Below are positions 24,001 to 34,381 of a stretch of DNA of 64,000 nt, in pieces. The stretch's first letter is position 1, and every line of letters starts with the position of its first letter. The translations under genes were made by a program, and so were the position numbers. The notes below the pieces were generated by a model that saw only the letters and a list, made by a program, of their open reading frames with translations, made no database searches and was not told where the DNA came from. This DNA is from Glandiceps talaboti (Eukaryota > Hemichordata > Enteropneusta > Spengelidae): assembly GCF_964340395.1 (NCBI RefSeq), contig NC_135570.1, forward strand, positions 4,222,822 to 4,286,821, given 5' to 3'.

Positions 24001-27000
24001 AAGAGTGAACGCAGTGGCAGTCCAACCGCCGTGTCATCAATTTCAGCAGTTGAGGCCAAAGTCATGGGTTTGTTCCAGAGGGATTTCTTGGCACTACTTG
24101 GGACATTCCAGTAAGTATTTGCAACCCCTCTATGTAAAATTGTAGGTACAGTTTGCCTATATATATAGTAATAGAAAATAGGGAGTGTGTTCAGTTGGCA
24201 GCCATCTCTTATATTCTGGTTCTGGATGACATCTAAAAACTTGTATTGAAATCTATCGACAATGAATTTTCATGAAAATATATGTCAATGCTGTACCTTT
24301 TGACCACAGTTTTGACACTGTATTTGACAAATCCCCAATCTCAGTCTAAAGTAAAGATGGTAGCTGACCATAAGTTACAGAAAAATAAAAAAAAAAATTT
24401 AAAATTCATTTGACGGGAAAACATGTAAGTGCTGAAAAGATCACCTTATTGTTCAGAGTGTGTCTTCCTACCAATAAATTTGAAAGAGAGTAGTCACTGT
24501 TTACAGGGTTGTTTTGTTGATTCACACAGTTTCAAAAACTGATGTTCTAACACTTTTACTGAAACAAAACCATCAAAAGTATGCATTTATCTTATCATGG
24601 GTGTTTTGTCTTTAATAATTGTCATGACGTAACCATGACAGCAGCTTGGATAATAACCTAACAGAGTGATATTTTTACCCCCTTTTCTTTAACAGTAAAA
24701 TTGACAAACAGCATACTGATAGGATCTCTCAGGAAGAATTTAGAGCTGCTATTGAGAGCAGATTTGAGATTGAAATTTCTGATGAAGAGTTTCAAGAGTT
24801 CATTGACAGAGTGCCACTTGATGATGAAGGCTTGGTCAAATACCCAGTGTTTATGGCACAATTTGATACAAAGTAAGTTATATGTTGTCAGTCTGTAATA
24901 GTTACTGGTCGATCAGGGACATTTCCATGGTGACAGATCATGCCTTGGTCTTCCATTTTGCTTTTTTCCTCAATGATAAATATTGGGTGATAAATTCTTA
25001 TTTTTGTTCATGCTGATTACTATGGCTGTCATGTGACTAAATGAGAGAATTTGTCATTGTCAATGTGAGGAAACTACTGTAACCACCACCCCTACCTGTA
25101 CCCCAACCCCCAAAACTAACCATGATGTGCTGTTTTCAGTTGACATTTTACTTGTGCACTTGATTCACAAATATCAGTTTTTAGAAATTTTTTAACCCAA
25201 TCTGTTACGAAAAAGTTAAGTCCATTCATCTGTCTATATTGTTGCGTTATTTGTATATATTTATAAGACACCAAAGCTGGCATATTTTAATAGTAGTCTA
25301 AAGTTTACTGTGCAAAATGAGTGCGCCCTCAATGTTAAACATGTATAATAGCATTTATTTTGTTTTCAACCACCTGTTGATGAAGTTAGGTCACGGATTT
25401 CATTATTGTGATTCACCTATCAGCATGTCAATAGGTTCGTTGGTGCTTGTGTTCCCCTCAAAACTCAAAGAAAGTGAAGAAACTTAAATTAGGAAAAGGA
25501 ATAACCAATTATTGGAAGTGTATGTTTTTTGAATCATCCGTTCCAAAACATTTACTTGTAGTTCAAATAAAACAACTGACTAAATGTTTTCGACACAAGC
25601 ATCAGTAAAGAATATTTGTACGATGTCTGATAACCTTCTCTGTTATCTTAGGGGTGCAGCACCAAGTTTATTCGATGCTAAATCGGCTGTAATCCCTGTA
25701 GAGAGAAAGGCTGATGTACTGAAGGTACATTCAGATGAGCCAATGGACTTTGAAGAATTTAATAAGGGACGGTCAGTTAAGGAGGTAGGTTATGTTGACT
25801 TCAGATACAGCTCTATCTTATCCATTCAAGAAACAAGATAGAATTTTGACAATCAACTTCTTCAACAATCATTAGAGTGGCGTCTGATAGTTTTAAAGTA
25901 ATTTCTACCTTTAAAAATATCAGTGCCTAATTTATCCCCAACGTAGTGTAGGTTTGATTTATAAATCAAATGACTGTTGTATATACCATAGACCTTACAC
26001 AAAATTGCTAAAAACATCAGTAAATTCGACTGGTGTATCCGCCATTTTTGTTTTTGAATGCAAAATTGTGATCAGTCACACGTACGATGTCAGTTCATTT
26101 ACACATCGTTTACATAATCGCGTCACGCATTTTGCATGAATCAGTAAGATTTTAATCGTTGCCAGAGAGTCTGTCAGGTTTTTTAATCCAATTGCTAGCG
26201 AGGTGTTAAAGGGATTCTCACCGACTTTGTCTCAAAGAAATGCCGGCAGAGACGTATCCTTTTCATGTAGGGTCTATGTATATACTTATACTACTATTTT
26301 CTAGTTAAGGTAAAATGTGCCCCTGAAAATCAATGTTCCTAAAATTTCTCCAAACTTTGCTGTATGGAAGCTTGTTCTTGGTTCTTTTGAAATTATAAAG
26401 ATGTTTGGTGGGCCGTTGCCTTGTTTAAAGAAAATTGACAACCTTCTCATAGTATAGTAGTATTCGGCAGCCATATTGGATTGTAAAATGGCTTAACTAG
26501 TATTTTGATAACATTTGGACCTCTAATTATAAAACATTGTATGGTGCCCCCTGATTTTTTTCTTGATTTTAACTGAGAATTGGTTTGACATTGTAAACAA
26601 AGTAAGATAATTTTAATTCTGAGGTGGATGATTGTCCTGCTGCCCTAACATGGAAATTCTGGTGCGATTCAATTTATTCCTTTTTTTGACAGCACACCTA
26701 ATTTACTTATTATTAACTTTGATTACAGCTTCAAAGAATCATTAAGAAGGTACTGAAGAAAAATTATCAGGAAGTTGAGGAGACTTTTAATGAAATGGAT
26801 GAAATGAACTCAAGGAGAATGACACAAGAAATGCTCTTTGACATTCTGAAGAAGTAAGAGGAATTTTGTCAAGTTTGTTTGTTTGTTTGTTTGTTTAAAA
26901 AAATATAAGTATGATGCTGAAGGTGAATTATTTGATGGGAATGTAAACATGGGGTTGCACGGATGGGAATGTAAACATGGGGTTGCACAGATGGGAATGT

Positions 27001-28359
27001 AAACATGGGGTTGCACAGATGGGAATGTAAACATGGGGTTGCACGGATGGGAATGTAAACATGGGGTTGCAGGGGTGGGAATGTAAACATGGGTTTGCAG
27101 GGATGGGAATGTAAACATGGGGTTGCAGGGATGGGAATGTAAACATGGGGTTGCAGGGATGGGAATATAAACATGGGGTTGTAGGGATGGGAATATAAAC
27201 ATGGGGTTGCAGGGATGGGAAGTGTTTTTAGAGAAATAGATTGAGATTAAGAAGACAGTTAGTTTCAAGAAAACAGCATTGTAACAAATTGAACTTTGTA
27301 ATCTCTTCTGACCATCATTTATATTTTTACCTTGTCATTTAGGTTTGAAGTACGGCCAGAAGTTACAAGAGGTGAGATAAGGAAACTATGGGACACTATG
27401 ATAACAAATGTTCATGGTTCCCTCGACTTTCTTCAGTTTGTCCGCCATTTTGGCCACTCATTGAAATCTGCAGCTTTCCCTAATGCCAAACTAGTTCCAC
27501 CAAAACGTGGAGACGCCGACTACATGATTAGATCACGTAAATTAAATTGCGCCGCAGATATGTTGGAAGATAATCTCCGATCTAAAATTGACTACATGTG
27601 GGATGATTTAAGGCGAGAGTTTCTGGAACTGGATTCTTATGGTACAGGATATGTCAGCAGGACGGAATTTAGAGATATTCTGCAAGAACTTTGTGTACAG
27701 CTAAACGAATATGAACTGGAAATGTTGTGCAGGAAATTTGATTCAAAGAGAGATGGAAGGTAAGACACAAATCGAAATGTTGTCATATTTTAGTTGATAT
27801 CAAGAAATAAAATTAACAGAATTTGCTGTGGAGTAGTCTCAGTTACCCAGACTATCATTGTTAGGGGCTCTTGCTTAATATCCACCAGCCCCAAAGAGTA
27901 AGAAGAGCCACAATGATGAGAATCTGGGTAACCCAGACTATTCAAGACTTCAACCCAATCTGATTAAAATCTGCTATTTACATCAGCTAGGTTTTACTTT
28001 TGATCTTTTAACCTTCAGCTTTTCAGCTTTTCCTGTACTCACCTCACCAATTGTAGCATCAGAATTTAACTCGATTAATCAGAACTTATCTTTTATTAGA
28101 ACAACAACTGCAAACAAACAAACTCACTGAAATGTACGAATTCTCTTTGCAGGGTAAATTACATCGAGTTCTTGCGACCATTTGCCATGCGCAAACAAAC
28201 TCATCGCATTGGCAACCAAATGTCCCACGTAATGTCACATCCACAAGCTGACTTACCTTTGGCACCGATTGTAGATGAACCTCACAAAGGATTGAGTGGC
28301 CTTACTGCTAGACTTAGACAAAGGGTGAGTCAGACATACAGAAAAACAGATAGACAAGC

Positions 28360-28408
<49 letters not shown>

Positions 28409-29195
28409 GACAGACAGACAAACAAGCAGAGATAGACAAGCAGAGACAGACAGACAAACAATAGAGATAGACAGACAAGCAGAGATAGACAGACATGCAA
28501 GTAGAGACAGACATACAGATAGACAGACAATCTGTCGGTCAAACACATTGATGAAGAGGGAGACAGACATAGACAGCCAGATAAGTGTGCCTATTGACTT
28601 GCCATGACTTTGTGTGTGAAGTAAATTGTAGTTTTAAACTACATGATGATGATAGGTGGGTGGTGGTGGTGGTGGTGGTGGTGATGGTAGTGGTGGTGGT
28701 GGTAGTGGTGGTGGTGGTGGTGGTGGGATTGGTGGTTGGGGTGGTGGGGATGGTGGGGGTGGAGGTGGTATAGGTGGTGGTGGAGGTGATAGTGGTCATG
28801 AAAACTAGATTTTTAAATTGGATTTTTGGACAGACTTAAATTCACAAATGTAGATGAAGAAATTGTTCACTCTGGTAGCTTTAGAAATCCCTTGTTTACA
28901 TTTGTACTTTATATATGACTAATTCAATTTTCTTTCTCTTCAGTTGGTTGGTGATTGGCGTAACTTCAGAAGAGCGTTCAAGAAGTTGGACCCTGAAAGA
29001 TCCGGTTACTTGTCAGTTCCGGAATTCCGAAGTGTGCTTCGACTCTGTAATATTGTGATGGATGAGGATGAAGTATACCACGTGATGTCAGATTTTGATG
29101 AAAATATGACGGGCAAGATCAATTACAACAAATTCCTGAGTGAAACTTTTAAAGCTGATGTCAACCCCACTCCCCTACCATATGCATCGATCTAA
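10259..29195 (+). CDS. EFCAB6: EFCAB6-like multi-EF-hand protein; 15 coding exons, 935 residues
   Basis: Fifteen exons (listed separately) join in frame to 935 residues. Residues 1-154 are Pro/Ser/Arg-rich. From about 155 the protein is a chain of roughly seven EF-hand pairs. Loops include DIDGIGVINGAK, DSEKTGQIDRGD, DSYGTGYVSRTE, DSKRDGRVNYIE, DPERSGYLSVPE and DENMTGKINYNK. Most lack one or more Ca ligands at positions 3 or 12, so they look structural rather than calcium-switching. This serial layout is that of EFCAB6 (DJBP), a known DJ-1 partner and doublet-microtubule inner protein of motile cilia and sperm tails. Vertebrate EFCAB6 is about 1500 residues, so this form is shorter. The start is supported by an in-frame TAA at 10244-10246. 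Another EF-hand ciliary paralogue is possible. Confidence 0.88.
15877..15906. repeat. Perfect 30-bp palindrome L, copy 1
   Basis: Arms CCATAGACAGTGGAG and CTCCACTGTCTATGG are exact reverse complements with no loop. Followed by ATAAACCAAC. A shorter relative with the same flank lies at 19430-19458. Confidence 0.75.
17911..18013. repeat. (GATT)n microsatellite
   Basis: Near-uniform GATT/TTGA repeat, starting with TTGC-interrupted units. It creates spurious minus-strand Gln/Ser/Ile/Asn open frames. Confidence 0.95.
18811..18886. repeat. (CAC)n microsatellite
   Basis: Uninterrupted CCA/CAC repeat of about 25 units in EFCAB6 intron 1. Confidence 0.97.
18949..19394. mobile_element. TIR element B, about 446 bp
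   Basis: The left arm (AGGTGATTTCCTCTTAGC, TTGCAAATG, then TCAGTGAGACT) is mirrored by the right arm (reverse complement AGGTATTTCGTCTTAGC, TTGCAAATG, then TCAGTGAGACT). Arms run about 70 bp around an AT-rich core without coding capacity. Confidence 0.75.
19430..19458. repeat. Palindrome L, copy 2 (shortened)
   Basis: CCATAGACACTGTCTATG followed by AATAAACCAACTGG. It shares arms and right flank with the palindrome at 15877-15906 but lacks the centre. Confidence 0.6.
19535..19635 (+). CDS. EFCAB6: EFCAB6 exon 2
   Basis: Acceptor CCCGTGTAG, donor GAG|GTAAGC. Adds about 34 residues rich in Arg/Ser (SRAESRCS...ERPDTRF) and restores phase 0. It follows an 8.9-kb intron. Confidence 0.75.
19969..20144 (+). 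CDS. EFCAB6: EFCAB6 exon 3 (EF-hand)
   Basis: Encodes a helix-loop-helix with degenerate loop NDPEGRGTVSRD. Acceptor TTCGTAG, donor AG|GTACGT (phase 2). Confidence 0.85.
20592..20705. mobile_element. Foldback element D, copy 1
   Basis: Left arm TTTAGACTGTAAGATACG, TCGTG, CGCCCTCA is mirrored by GTGAGGGCG, CACGATGTACCTT and CAGACTACG. Arms are about 40 bp around a short loop. Relatives lie at 58429-58520 and 62972-63075. Confidence 0.7.
20744..20920 (+). CDS. EFCAB6: EFCAB6 exon 4
   Basis: Completes the first EF pair (RLDEFYAAF helix) and adds a helical linker (KIAMTASQVHLHLKEKAKQR). Acceptor TTTTACAG, donor AG|GTAAAC. Confidence 0.85.
21323..21460 (+). CDS. EFCAB6: EFCAB6 exon 5 (EF-hand)
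   Basis: Loop NPGGSGRILKPE between two helices. Acceptor CAATTTCAG, donor AA|GTAAGTG. Confidence 0.85.
21894..22015 (+). CDS. EFCAB6: EFCAB6 exon 6 (EF-hand)
   Basis: Loop DIDGIGVINGAK, with Lys instead of Glu at position 12. Acceptor CTTGCTAG, donor T|GTGAGT. Confidence 0.85.
22136..22197. repeat. CAGA and CA microsatellite
   Basis: Short ACAG units passing into an (AC)n run in EFCAB6 intron 6. Confidence 0.9.
22680..22819 (+). CDS. EFCAB6: EFCAB6 exon 7
   Basis: Basic linker helix, then the first half of loop DSEKTGQ... Acceptor TCTCAACAG, donor CAG|GTACGT. Confidence 0.85.
23029..23228 (+). CDS. EFCAB6: EFCAB6 exon 8 (EF pair)
   Basis: Completes loop ...IDRGD and adds a second hand (MKDGDKVPYKEF). 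Acceptor TTTTCTAG, donor AA|GTAAGC. Confidence 0.85.
23994..24110 (+). CDS. EFCAB6: EFCAB6 exon 9
   Basis: Ser-rich linker, then the start of the next EF helix (LFQRDFLALLGTF). Acceptor GTATGTAG, donor CA|GTAAGT. Confidence 0.8.
24696..24872 (+). CDS. EFCAB6: EFCAB6 exon 10 (EF pair)
   Basis: Acidic helices around RISQEEF and a second degenerate hand (VPLDDEGLVKYPVF). Acceptor TTTAACAG, donor AA|GTAAGT. Confidence 0.85.
25652..25784 (+). CDS. EFCAB6: EFCAB6 exon 11 (linker)
   Basis: Linker between EF modules, about 45 residues. Acceptor TATCTTAG, donor GAG|GTAGGT, returning to phase 0. Confidence 0.8.
26341..26444 (+). repeat. Dispersed repeat J, copy 2
   Basis: Aligns with 5347-5444 block for block, same orientation, about 21 kb apart. 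It lies in EFCAB6 intron 11. Confidence 0.55.
26729..26853 (+). CDS. EFCAB6: EFCAB6 exon 12 (degenerate EF-hand)
   Basis: LQRIIKKVLKK helix, then FNEMDEMNSRRMTQEML, an EF-hand with few Ca ligands. Acceptor GATTACAG, donor AA|GTAAGA. Confidence 0.85.
26935..27222. repeat. 28-bp minisatellite, about 10 copies
   Basis: Unit begins ATGGGAATGTAAACATGGGG and ends TTGCAGGG or TTGCACGG. Units are nearly identical, implying recent homogenisation. Located in EFCAB6 intron 12. It makes a repetitive minus-strand open frame that I reject. Confidence 0.95.
27343..27759 (+). CDS. EFCAB6: EFCAB6 exon 13 (EF-hands)
   Basis: The largest internal exon, 139 codons. It holds a degenerate hand (NVHGSLDFLQFVRHFG), a linker and loop DSYGTGYVSRTE, and ends within DSKRDG. 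Acceptor GTCATTTAG, donor AG|GTAAGA. Confidence 0.9.
27831..27943. mobile_element. Foldback element C, about 113 bp
   Basis: Left arm GAGTAGTCTCAGTTACCCAG, then CATTGTTAGGGGCTCTT, mirrors the right arm (reverse complement GAATAGTCTGGGTTACCCAG, then CATTGTGGCTCTT). The hairpin covers nearly the whole element. In EFCAB6 intron 13. Confidence 0.75.
28153..28324 (+). CDS. EFCAB6: EFCAB6 exon 14
   Basis: Completes loop ...RVNYIEF, then a His/Pro-rich linker. Acceptor CTTTGCAG, donor AGG|GTGAGT. Confidence 0.85.
28359..28560. repeat. (CAGA)n compound microsatellite
   Basis: CAGA runs interrupted by CAAGCAGAGATAGA variants, starting about 35 bp after the EFCAB6 exon 14 donor. Confidence 0.95.
28656..28795. 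repeat. (GGT)n imperfect microsatellite
   Basis: GGT/GGA/GAT trinucleotide tract in EFCAB6 intron 14. Confidence 0.93.
28944..29195 (+). CDS. EFCAB6: EFCAB6 exon 15 (last EF pair and stop)
   Basis: Loops DPERSGYLSVPE and DENMTGKINYNK, then a short tail ending PYASI and TAA at 29193-29195. Acceptor TCTCTTCAG. Confidence 0.9.
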   Translation: MVGDWRNFRRAFKKLDPERSGYLSVPEFRSVLRLCNIVMDEDEVYHVMSDFDENMTGKINYNKFLSETFKADVNPTPLPYASI

Positions 29196-29221
29196 ACACT
29201 AAAGGATGTGACGATTTGCAC

Positions 29222-29227
29222 AATAAA
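29222..29227 (+). terminator. EFCAB6: EFCAB6 polyadenylation signal
   Basis: AATAAA 27 bp after the stop codon, with a GT-rich stretch (TGTGCTCTGTACTTG) about 40 bp downstream. It implies a very short 3'UTR ending near 29245. Confidence 0.7.
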
Positions 29228-30527
29228 AATGGATATGAAAGAGAAAGTTTTGATCCCTGACGTCTGTGCTCTGTACTTGTTTTTGTGTACTAGTGCTTTT
29301 TGCAGTTAACCTTGCGCTCCAGAGATCAACAGCCGCTCTTCCAAATCTATTTTGTTATATCTATACATATACATATATTACACCATTTCATAATGATTGT
29401 GCAAATGGCTACAGTTCATGTGTAACACGTCACAAAAACTAGTGGTTTCCAAAAGTGACGTTGCAATTTCTGCTGACTGATGTCACAACACATACTAACG
29501 CCATTTTGTAGAACTGTACACAAATGCAACTCAACATGATCTTTTTCAATTGGTGATTTTGTGATGAACAGGTAGAAATTATCAGCATTACTACAAAATG
29601 ACATAATCAGTATACACTGTTTAATTTGTCAAACAGTATTCCAGCCAAATATTGTGCCTTTAAATTCTCGATTAGAGAAAAGTTTTTCAAGTGTCCTTCC
29701 TCACAGCATCTGATTAATAATGTCGGTTGACGAGTGTGCTGCAATATGTACAGTTTTTGAATTTAACGTAGTTGTTTGAAAACTTTTATTATGAGATAGT
29801 AGTTAACAATTAAATCAACATTTTGTGATTCTCTGATAAGTAGTTATCACCTTTGACCCAACAGAGCAACAGCTCATATCTTCCGTCCGACAAGTTTGAA
29901 GTATCTTTTTTCTAATTCATGAATTTTGCATCTCTTTTGTTTCTACCTTTCCTTGACATGTGGATGGGGATAGAGTGCAGCCTGGGGTATTACAAGACGA
30001 CAATTTTGAAGTGAAAATGTACTTCTCCACGCACATATTTTGTTTTAAAAATAAACCTGGGGCGTATACACAGATTATTTTGTTTAGAGCGACGCGGTGG
30101 GTCGCTAATAAAGGAGAACCGCTAGAGGGCGCAATAACTTTGAAATCGCGTTTGAGCTGTGGTACTGTAAATATCTAATTCATTTTATTGACGCTCGGAA
30201 CGCCAGTATTCTTACATTTTGTGTGAAAGTGTGGTAATTTCAAATTTTCTTGGTGGCATCGGGTATATCTTCAGACTTAATAACGTAACGGGTTTATAAT
30301 TCGGATACACTAAGTGTGAAAATGAAATGTTAATATTTGAAACTGGTGCAACTATACAAGTATTAATGTTATATTTTAGAACATTCACTCATCTTTTGCA
30401 TTTCGGATTGTACATTGTGTGTTTTAACAAATAAATATACACTATATCTAATTGTGTGGAAGTATTTCTTTAATTTCATTCAGTCGATGAGCATCGAACA
30501 CGCAATGCAACACAAGTTGTGTACGAT

Positions 30528-30531
<4 letters not shown>

Positions 30532-30618
<87 letters not shown>
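30532..30618. repeat. (GA)n microsatellite
   Basis: Pure GA dinucleotide run of about 43 units. Confidence 0.98.
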
Positions 30619-30622
<4 letters not shown>

Positions 30623-30895
30623 CGTGATTCTTTACATGCATGGGTCTTTATTGTTCATGAGAAAAACGACGTCAACCGTGAAAACAAACACATGAATAAG
30701 CTTAAATGACGTGAATAGGGATTATTTGCAATTTTTATAAAAGTCAAGAGCTAGAGCCGTGTTATTATATAGTACGACTGATGTGATTCGTCAGACATTT
30801 GCGAGAGTTCATATAACGAACATGATACTGTTTGGCAAACGAAACATGGCCATTTCGATTTACATTGAATTTCGCATTTTCCCTGTTGTGATGTG

Positions 30896-30898
<3 letters not shown>

Positions 30899-30944
<46 letters not shown>
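30899..30944. repeat. (TG)n microsatellite
   Basis: Pure TG dinucleotide run. Confidence 0.98.
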
Positions 30945-30947
<3 letters not shown>

Positions 30948-32675
30948 AGAGTACTACAAGCTGCTCACGTGACAATTATGGCAGTCTGCCGGACACCAAA
31001 TTTTCGGTTGTCAACCACTCTATAAAATGTGGAAAATTGACTGGGAGCAATACTGTGAGTGAATCGAGAACGCGGCCCCAGCATAAGAGTTATCGCTAAC
31101 ATAATGCATTTTATAGCTCTGAAAGAGACGGCACACCGTCCTGGATATTGGGAGTACATTAAAAGAGGCGGGAGACAGCCGTTACGAAATTGGAGCCATA
31201 TTGGACGGCACACGAGCGACATGCGCCGGTCGTGTGTAGGTCTATTTGCAGCCGTGCGCGTTTGGCAAGCTGCAACAAACCAGAAAAACAGGGTTACACA
31301 TTACGTGATTGGCAGTTTCTAAAACAGTCCGCTCACACGAGGAATCAACGTTGTCCATTCAACGTCACCGTGTACGCCAAGAAATTACTGCCAAAATATC
31401 GCTAATATGTAAACGTTAAAAAAGCACGTTCATTTTGTCCGAATACGTGTGGTGATGAGTTGGACGTACGTGGGAAAGTGCATGGCCCCTATAATAAAAG
31501 ATCGCTAACATACGCAACATGTGCTGAAACTTTCGTAACTGCGTTTTCCTGTCAATTACCCTACGAAAGAAAATGGGGTATCGGTAACGAATAAATGAAA
31601 TACTAATTGTAGACAGAATTTCTCCGTCTTTGATTGGATGATCGAACTCAAGTAACTACCAATCATTTCTATCTATCGAACGAGTTCCTGTAACCATGGT
31701 AACTGTATTTCCGCTCGACGTTGTAAAATGAAAAGTAAAACGACTTTTACATTACTACGTTCATTTTTTGGTTTTTATTTTCCACTTATAAATATTTATT
31801 CACTGTGTTCTAAAATGGTTTGATTTCGTACACTTTTAGTATAAAATAGCACAATATATAAAAAATAAAGCTAAACAAAAAGTACTGGGAAGTCCAACGT
31901 GCATGTTTTTGATTCAACAACAATTCGGTAAACGAAGCGCAATTATGACAGCTCCCCCCTCCCTTTTTTGTTGTTGTTGTTGTTAGTACGACCTTTAAAT
32001 AAAAATGTAAGTGAAATAGTAAATGGTGAAACAAAAAAATGCAAATATTTAGAAAAACAACAACACGATCCTTTGCCAACGTCGGCAACCCACGATACGG
32101 TTTCGTACAGACTCGTATGTCGAAACCTGCCTGAAAACAAAGATACCCAGCGTGCTTTGCGGGTCTTTGCGGATTTGTCAGACGAAATCATCACCGACAA
32201 CTTTTTGTGTTTACAGTCATCGCCTATCAAAAAGCGCGCGTGACGAAAAATAAAGCGCCGACAATTCTTCTAGTGCCGTGAGAAGAAAGGAACTTGTAAA
32301 TGCGATGTAGTGTGTGAGATGAAGGTAGAATGTGCGACAGACCAATTGAAGAGGAAATGGCGCGCCGTTCACCGAGGAGACCATGTTGCTGTTGATTGAT
32401 ACATTGTCGGCCAGTGTTCTGTGCCCCATCCAGTCGCGTGCCAAGGTCCACCTGTCGCAGCTATTTGCATACACTATGGCACCCTTAGGTGAGTTATAAT
32501 TGCAATTCAAAATAATAGCATGTATACTGAAAATGTTACTATCAGAACGAATTATTGTCAGTCCTGGTAGAAAACTAATTCTTTGAAATTATGGGCTAGG
32601 TCGCCATACAGAGACTGCAGAAATTCATTATGGGATGGTGCGACTATAACGTCTTTTGTCTATTTTTAAATAAAT

Positions 32676-32678
<3 letters not shown>

Positions 32679-32748
<70 letters not shown>

Positions 32749-32756
32749 TGTTTGTT

Positions 32757-32827
<71 letters not shown>

Positions 32828-32830
32828 GTC
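32679..32830. repeat. (TA)n then (TGTC)n compound microsatellite
   Basis: About 67 bp of TA, directly followed by about 85 bp of TGTC units. It makes spurious Ile/Tyr and Cys/Leu/Ser open frames on both strands. Confidence 0.97.
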
Positions 32831-34275
32831 TCTCCGTATGGATGTATGTCTTGTCTGTATGTCTGTATTACATACACACACACATACGTACGTACGTACG
32901 TGCGTACACATACATATTGTACGCTATGCATGTGTGTAGTTGTTACTGCGCCCGTCTCTGTTTATCTCTCTGCCTCTGTCTGTCTCTGTGGCTGTGTGCC
33001 AACCCATTGCTGTTCACCATGCATTGCTAGTTTCAGAACCGTTCTACAGGCAGACGAACGCAGACTTGCATTAGGGTTAGAGAATGTATACGTTACAGTA
33101 GGTAGGTACATAAAATGTATGAAATCATGACCCAACTGTCTTAGACACAGTTGGATAAAAGGAAAAAAACACCGAAGAAGAATAGAATCCTATGAAAGCA
33201 AAAATGTGAGGAAAAATGGCAAGGGAATACGGATGGAAGAATGAATGTAGTACCTTATTAGCATAACGTGAATGACGTCAGTTTCATCTGCCAATGATGG
33301 CCTCGTGATGTGGGAGCGGAACAGGTCGCCGTGTTTACGAACGATCTTTGAAATAAATACAACGTGTACTAAAGGCTTATGTTAAACGTTTACCACGGTT
33401 TCTTAGGTTGAGTTGGGGTTGTACTAGTCCTGCTTACATACGGTGCACGAGTCTATATTACTGACTTGACTCTATTGACAATTGACAGCATCGAGTCCCG
33501 GATTACTCCGTATGCAAGCAGGACGAGGGTTGTACATTTTGCAAATAGCGTCACAATTTGCATACCTTTCCTCATTGCAAAGACCAGGTGTCGTCAAGAT
33601 CTTGAACCTAGTACTTACATTTGACCTAGGGATACATGTAAATGTCACGAGATTCTGCTTACGAAGACTCAAACTATTCGTGTGACTATGTCATTTGAGG
33701 TGAAGGCCCTGGACAAGATCATTTTCACTATAATATAGGAATGTACAAACTCCAATGTCATGTCACTCACTTGCACTATAGTCAGATAATCCTATGTTAC
33801 GACTTCATAACAGGTTGATAAATATGAAATTCATGATATTGAGATTCGAAAGCTCGTCTGAATTATTTTTTTATTCTCTAAAATTCATTTATCTATTTAT
33901 TTTCTTCCTGTTTCAACAATTTTCCTTATTTTGCTCACACGAAAAAGTTGATGGTTGATGTTTTTTTGTACTTTTCGGGTCCCTGAAGATTGATATCCAG
34001 AGTTCTCCAATACTTTGTGATCAAGTTCAAAAAATCATAACGTGAGAACTAGAAAAGAACTTGAGAATGATTTGTAAAAGGAAAGACAACTTTGGGTGGA
34101 AGACATACACGCATAATTATATACGGATAACATAATTACTTTCGCGAGTAGTACGAGATAGTATTCCTTCGGAACGATTGTAAATATGAAATCACATTTC
34201 CCTGTTCTGTTTTACTGAAACATCTTAGCTTGTTGTTAGCACATTTTTACCAGCATATGAAACCAACTTTTGGGC

Positions 34276-34381
34276 CGCTCTTTCACGGTCTGTATTCGCA
34301 CTGAAAATCAAAATCAAGCGAGCTTTTGCCCTTTTGCTCTACACGGGGTTTCCGTCCCCGCTGAGCTCGCCTTGGGACACA
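34276..34381 (-). pseudogene. 28S rRNA fragment (antisense, non-functional)
   Basis: On the minus strand this reads as a conserved internal stretch of eukaryotic large-subunit rRNA. It contains AAGGCGAGCTCAGCG, AGAGCAAAAGGGCAAAAGC, TCGCTTGATTTTGATTTTCA and GAATACAGACCGTGAAAG. About 106 bp are recognisable with scattered substitutions, several of C/T type; flanks are not rRNA. It is a dispersed rDNA fragment or the head of an rRNA-derived retroelement, not a working rRNA gene. Confidence 0.85.

Larger units (their letters stand above)
19636..28943. other. EFCAB6 introns 2-14 (non-coding content)
   Basis: These introns are mostly 0.2-0.9 kb. Notable contents, listed separately: foldback D (20592-20705), CAGA/CA runs (22136-22197), dispersed repeat J (26341-26444), a 28-bp minisatellite (26935-27222), foldback C (27831-27943) and CAGA and GGT runs in the last intron. 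I see nothing distinctive in 22820-23028, 23229-23993 or 24111-24695. Confidence 0.6.

Noticed and set aside
26810-27268. CRISPR-like regular repeats on the minus strand
   Set aside because: Units of 28 bp abut directly without unique spacers. This is a minisatellite in a eukaryotic intron.
32630-33130. 166-codon frame across TA/TGTC repeats
   Set aside because: Mostly repeat-encoded Ile/Tyr and Cys/Leu/Ser. The non-repeat tail (TVLQADERRLALGLENVYVT) follows an acceptor-like TTTCAG but cannot be joined in frame to a supported exon.
34276-34381. A functional large-subunit rRNA gene
   Set aside because: Only about 106 bp match, with substitutions at normally invariant sites and non-rRNA flanks.
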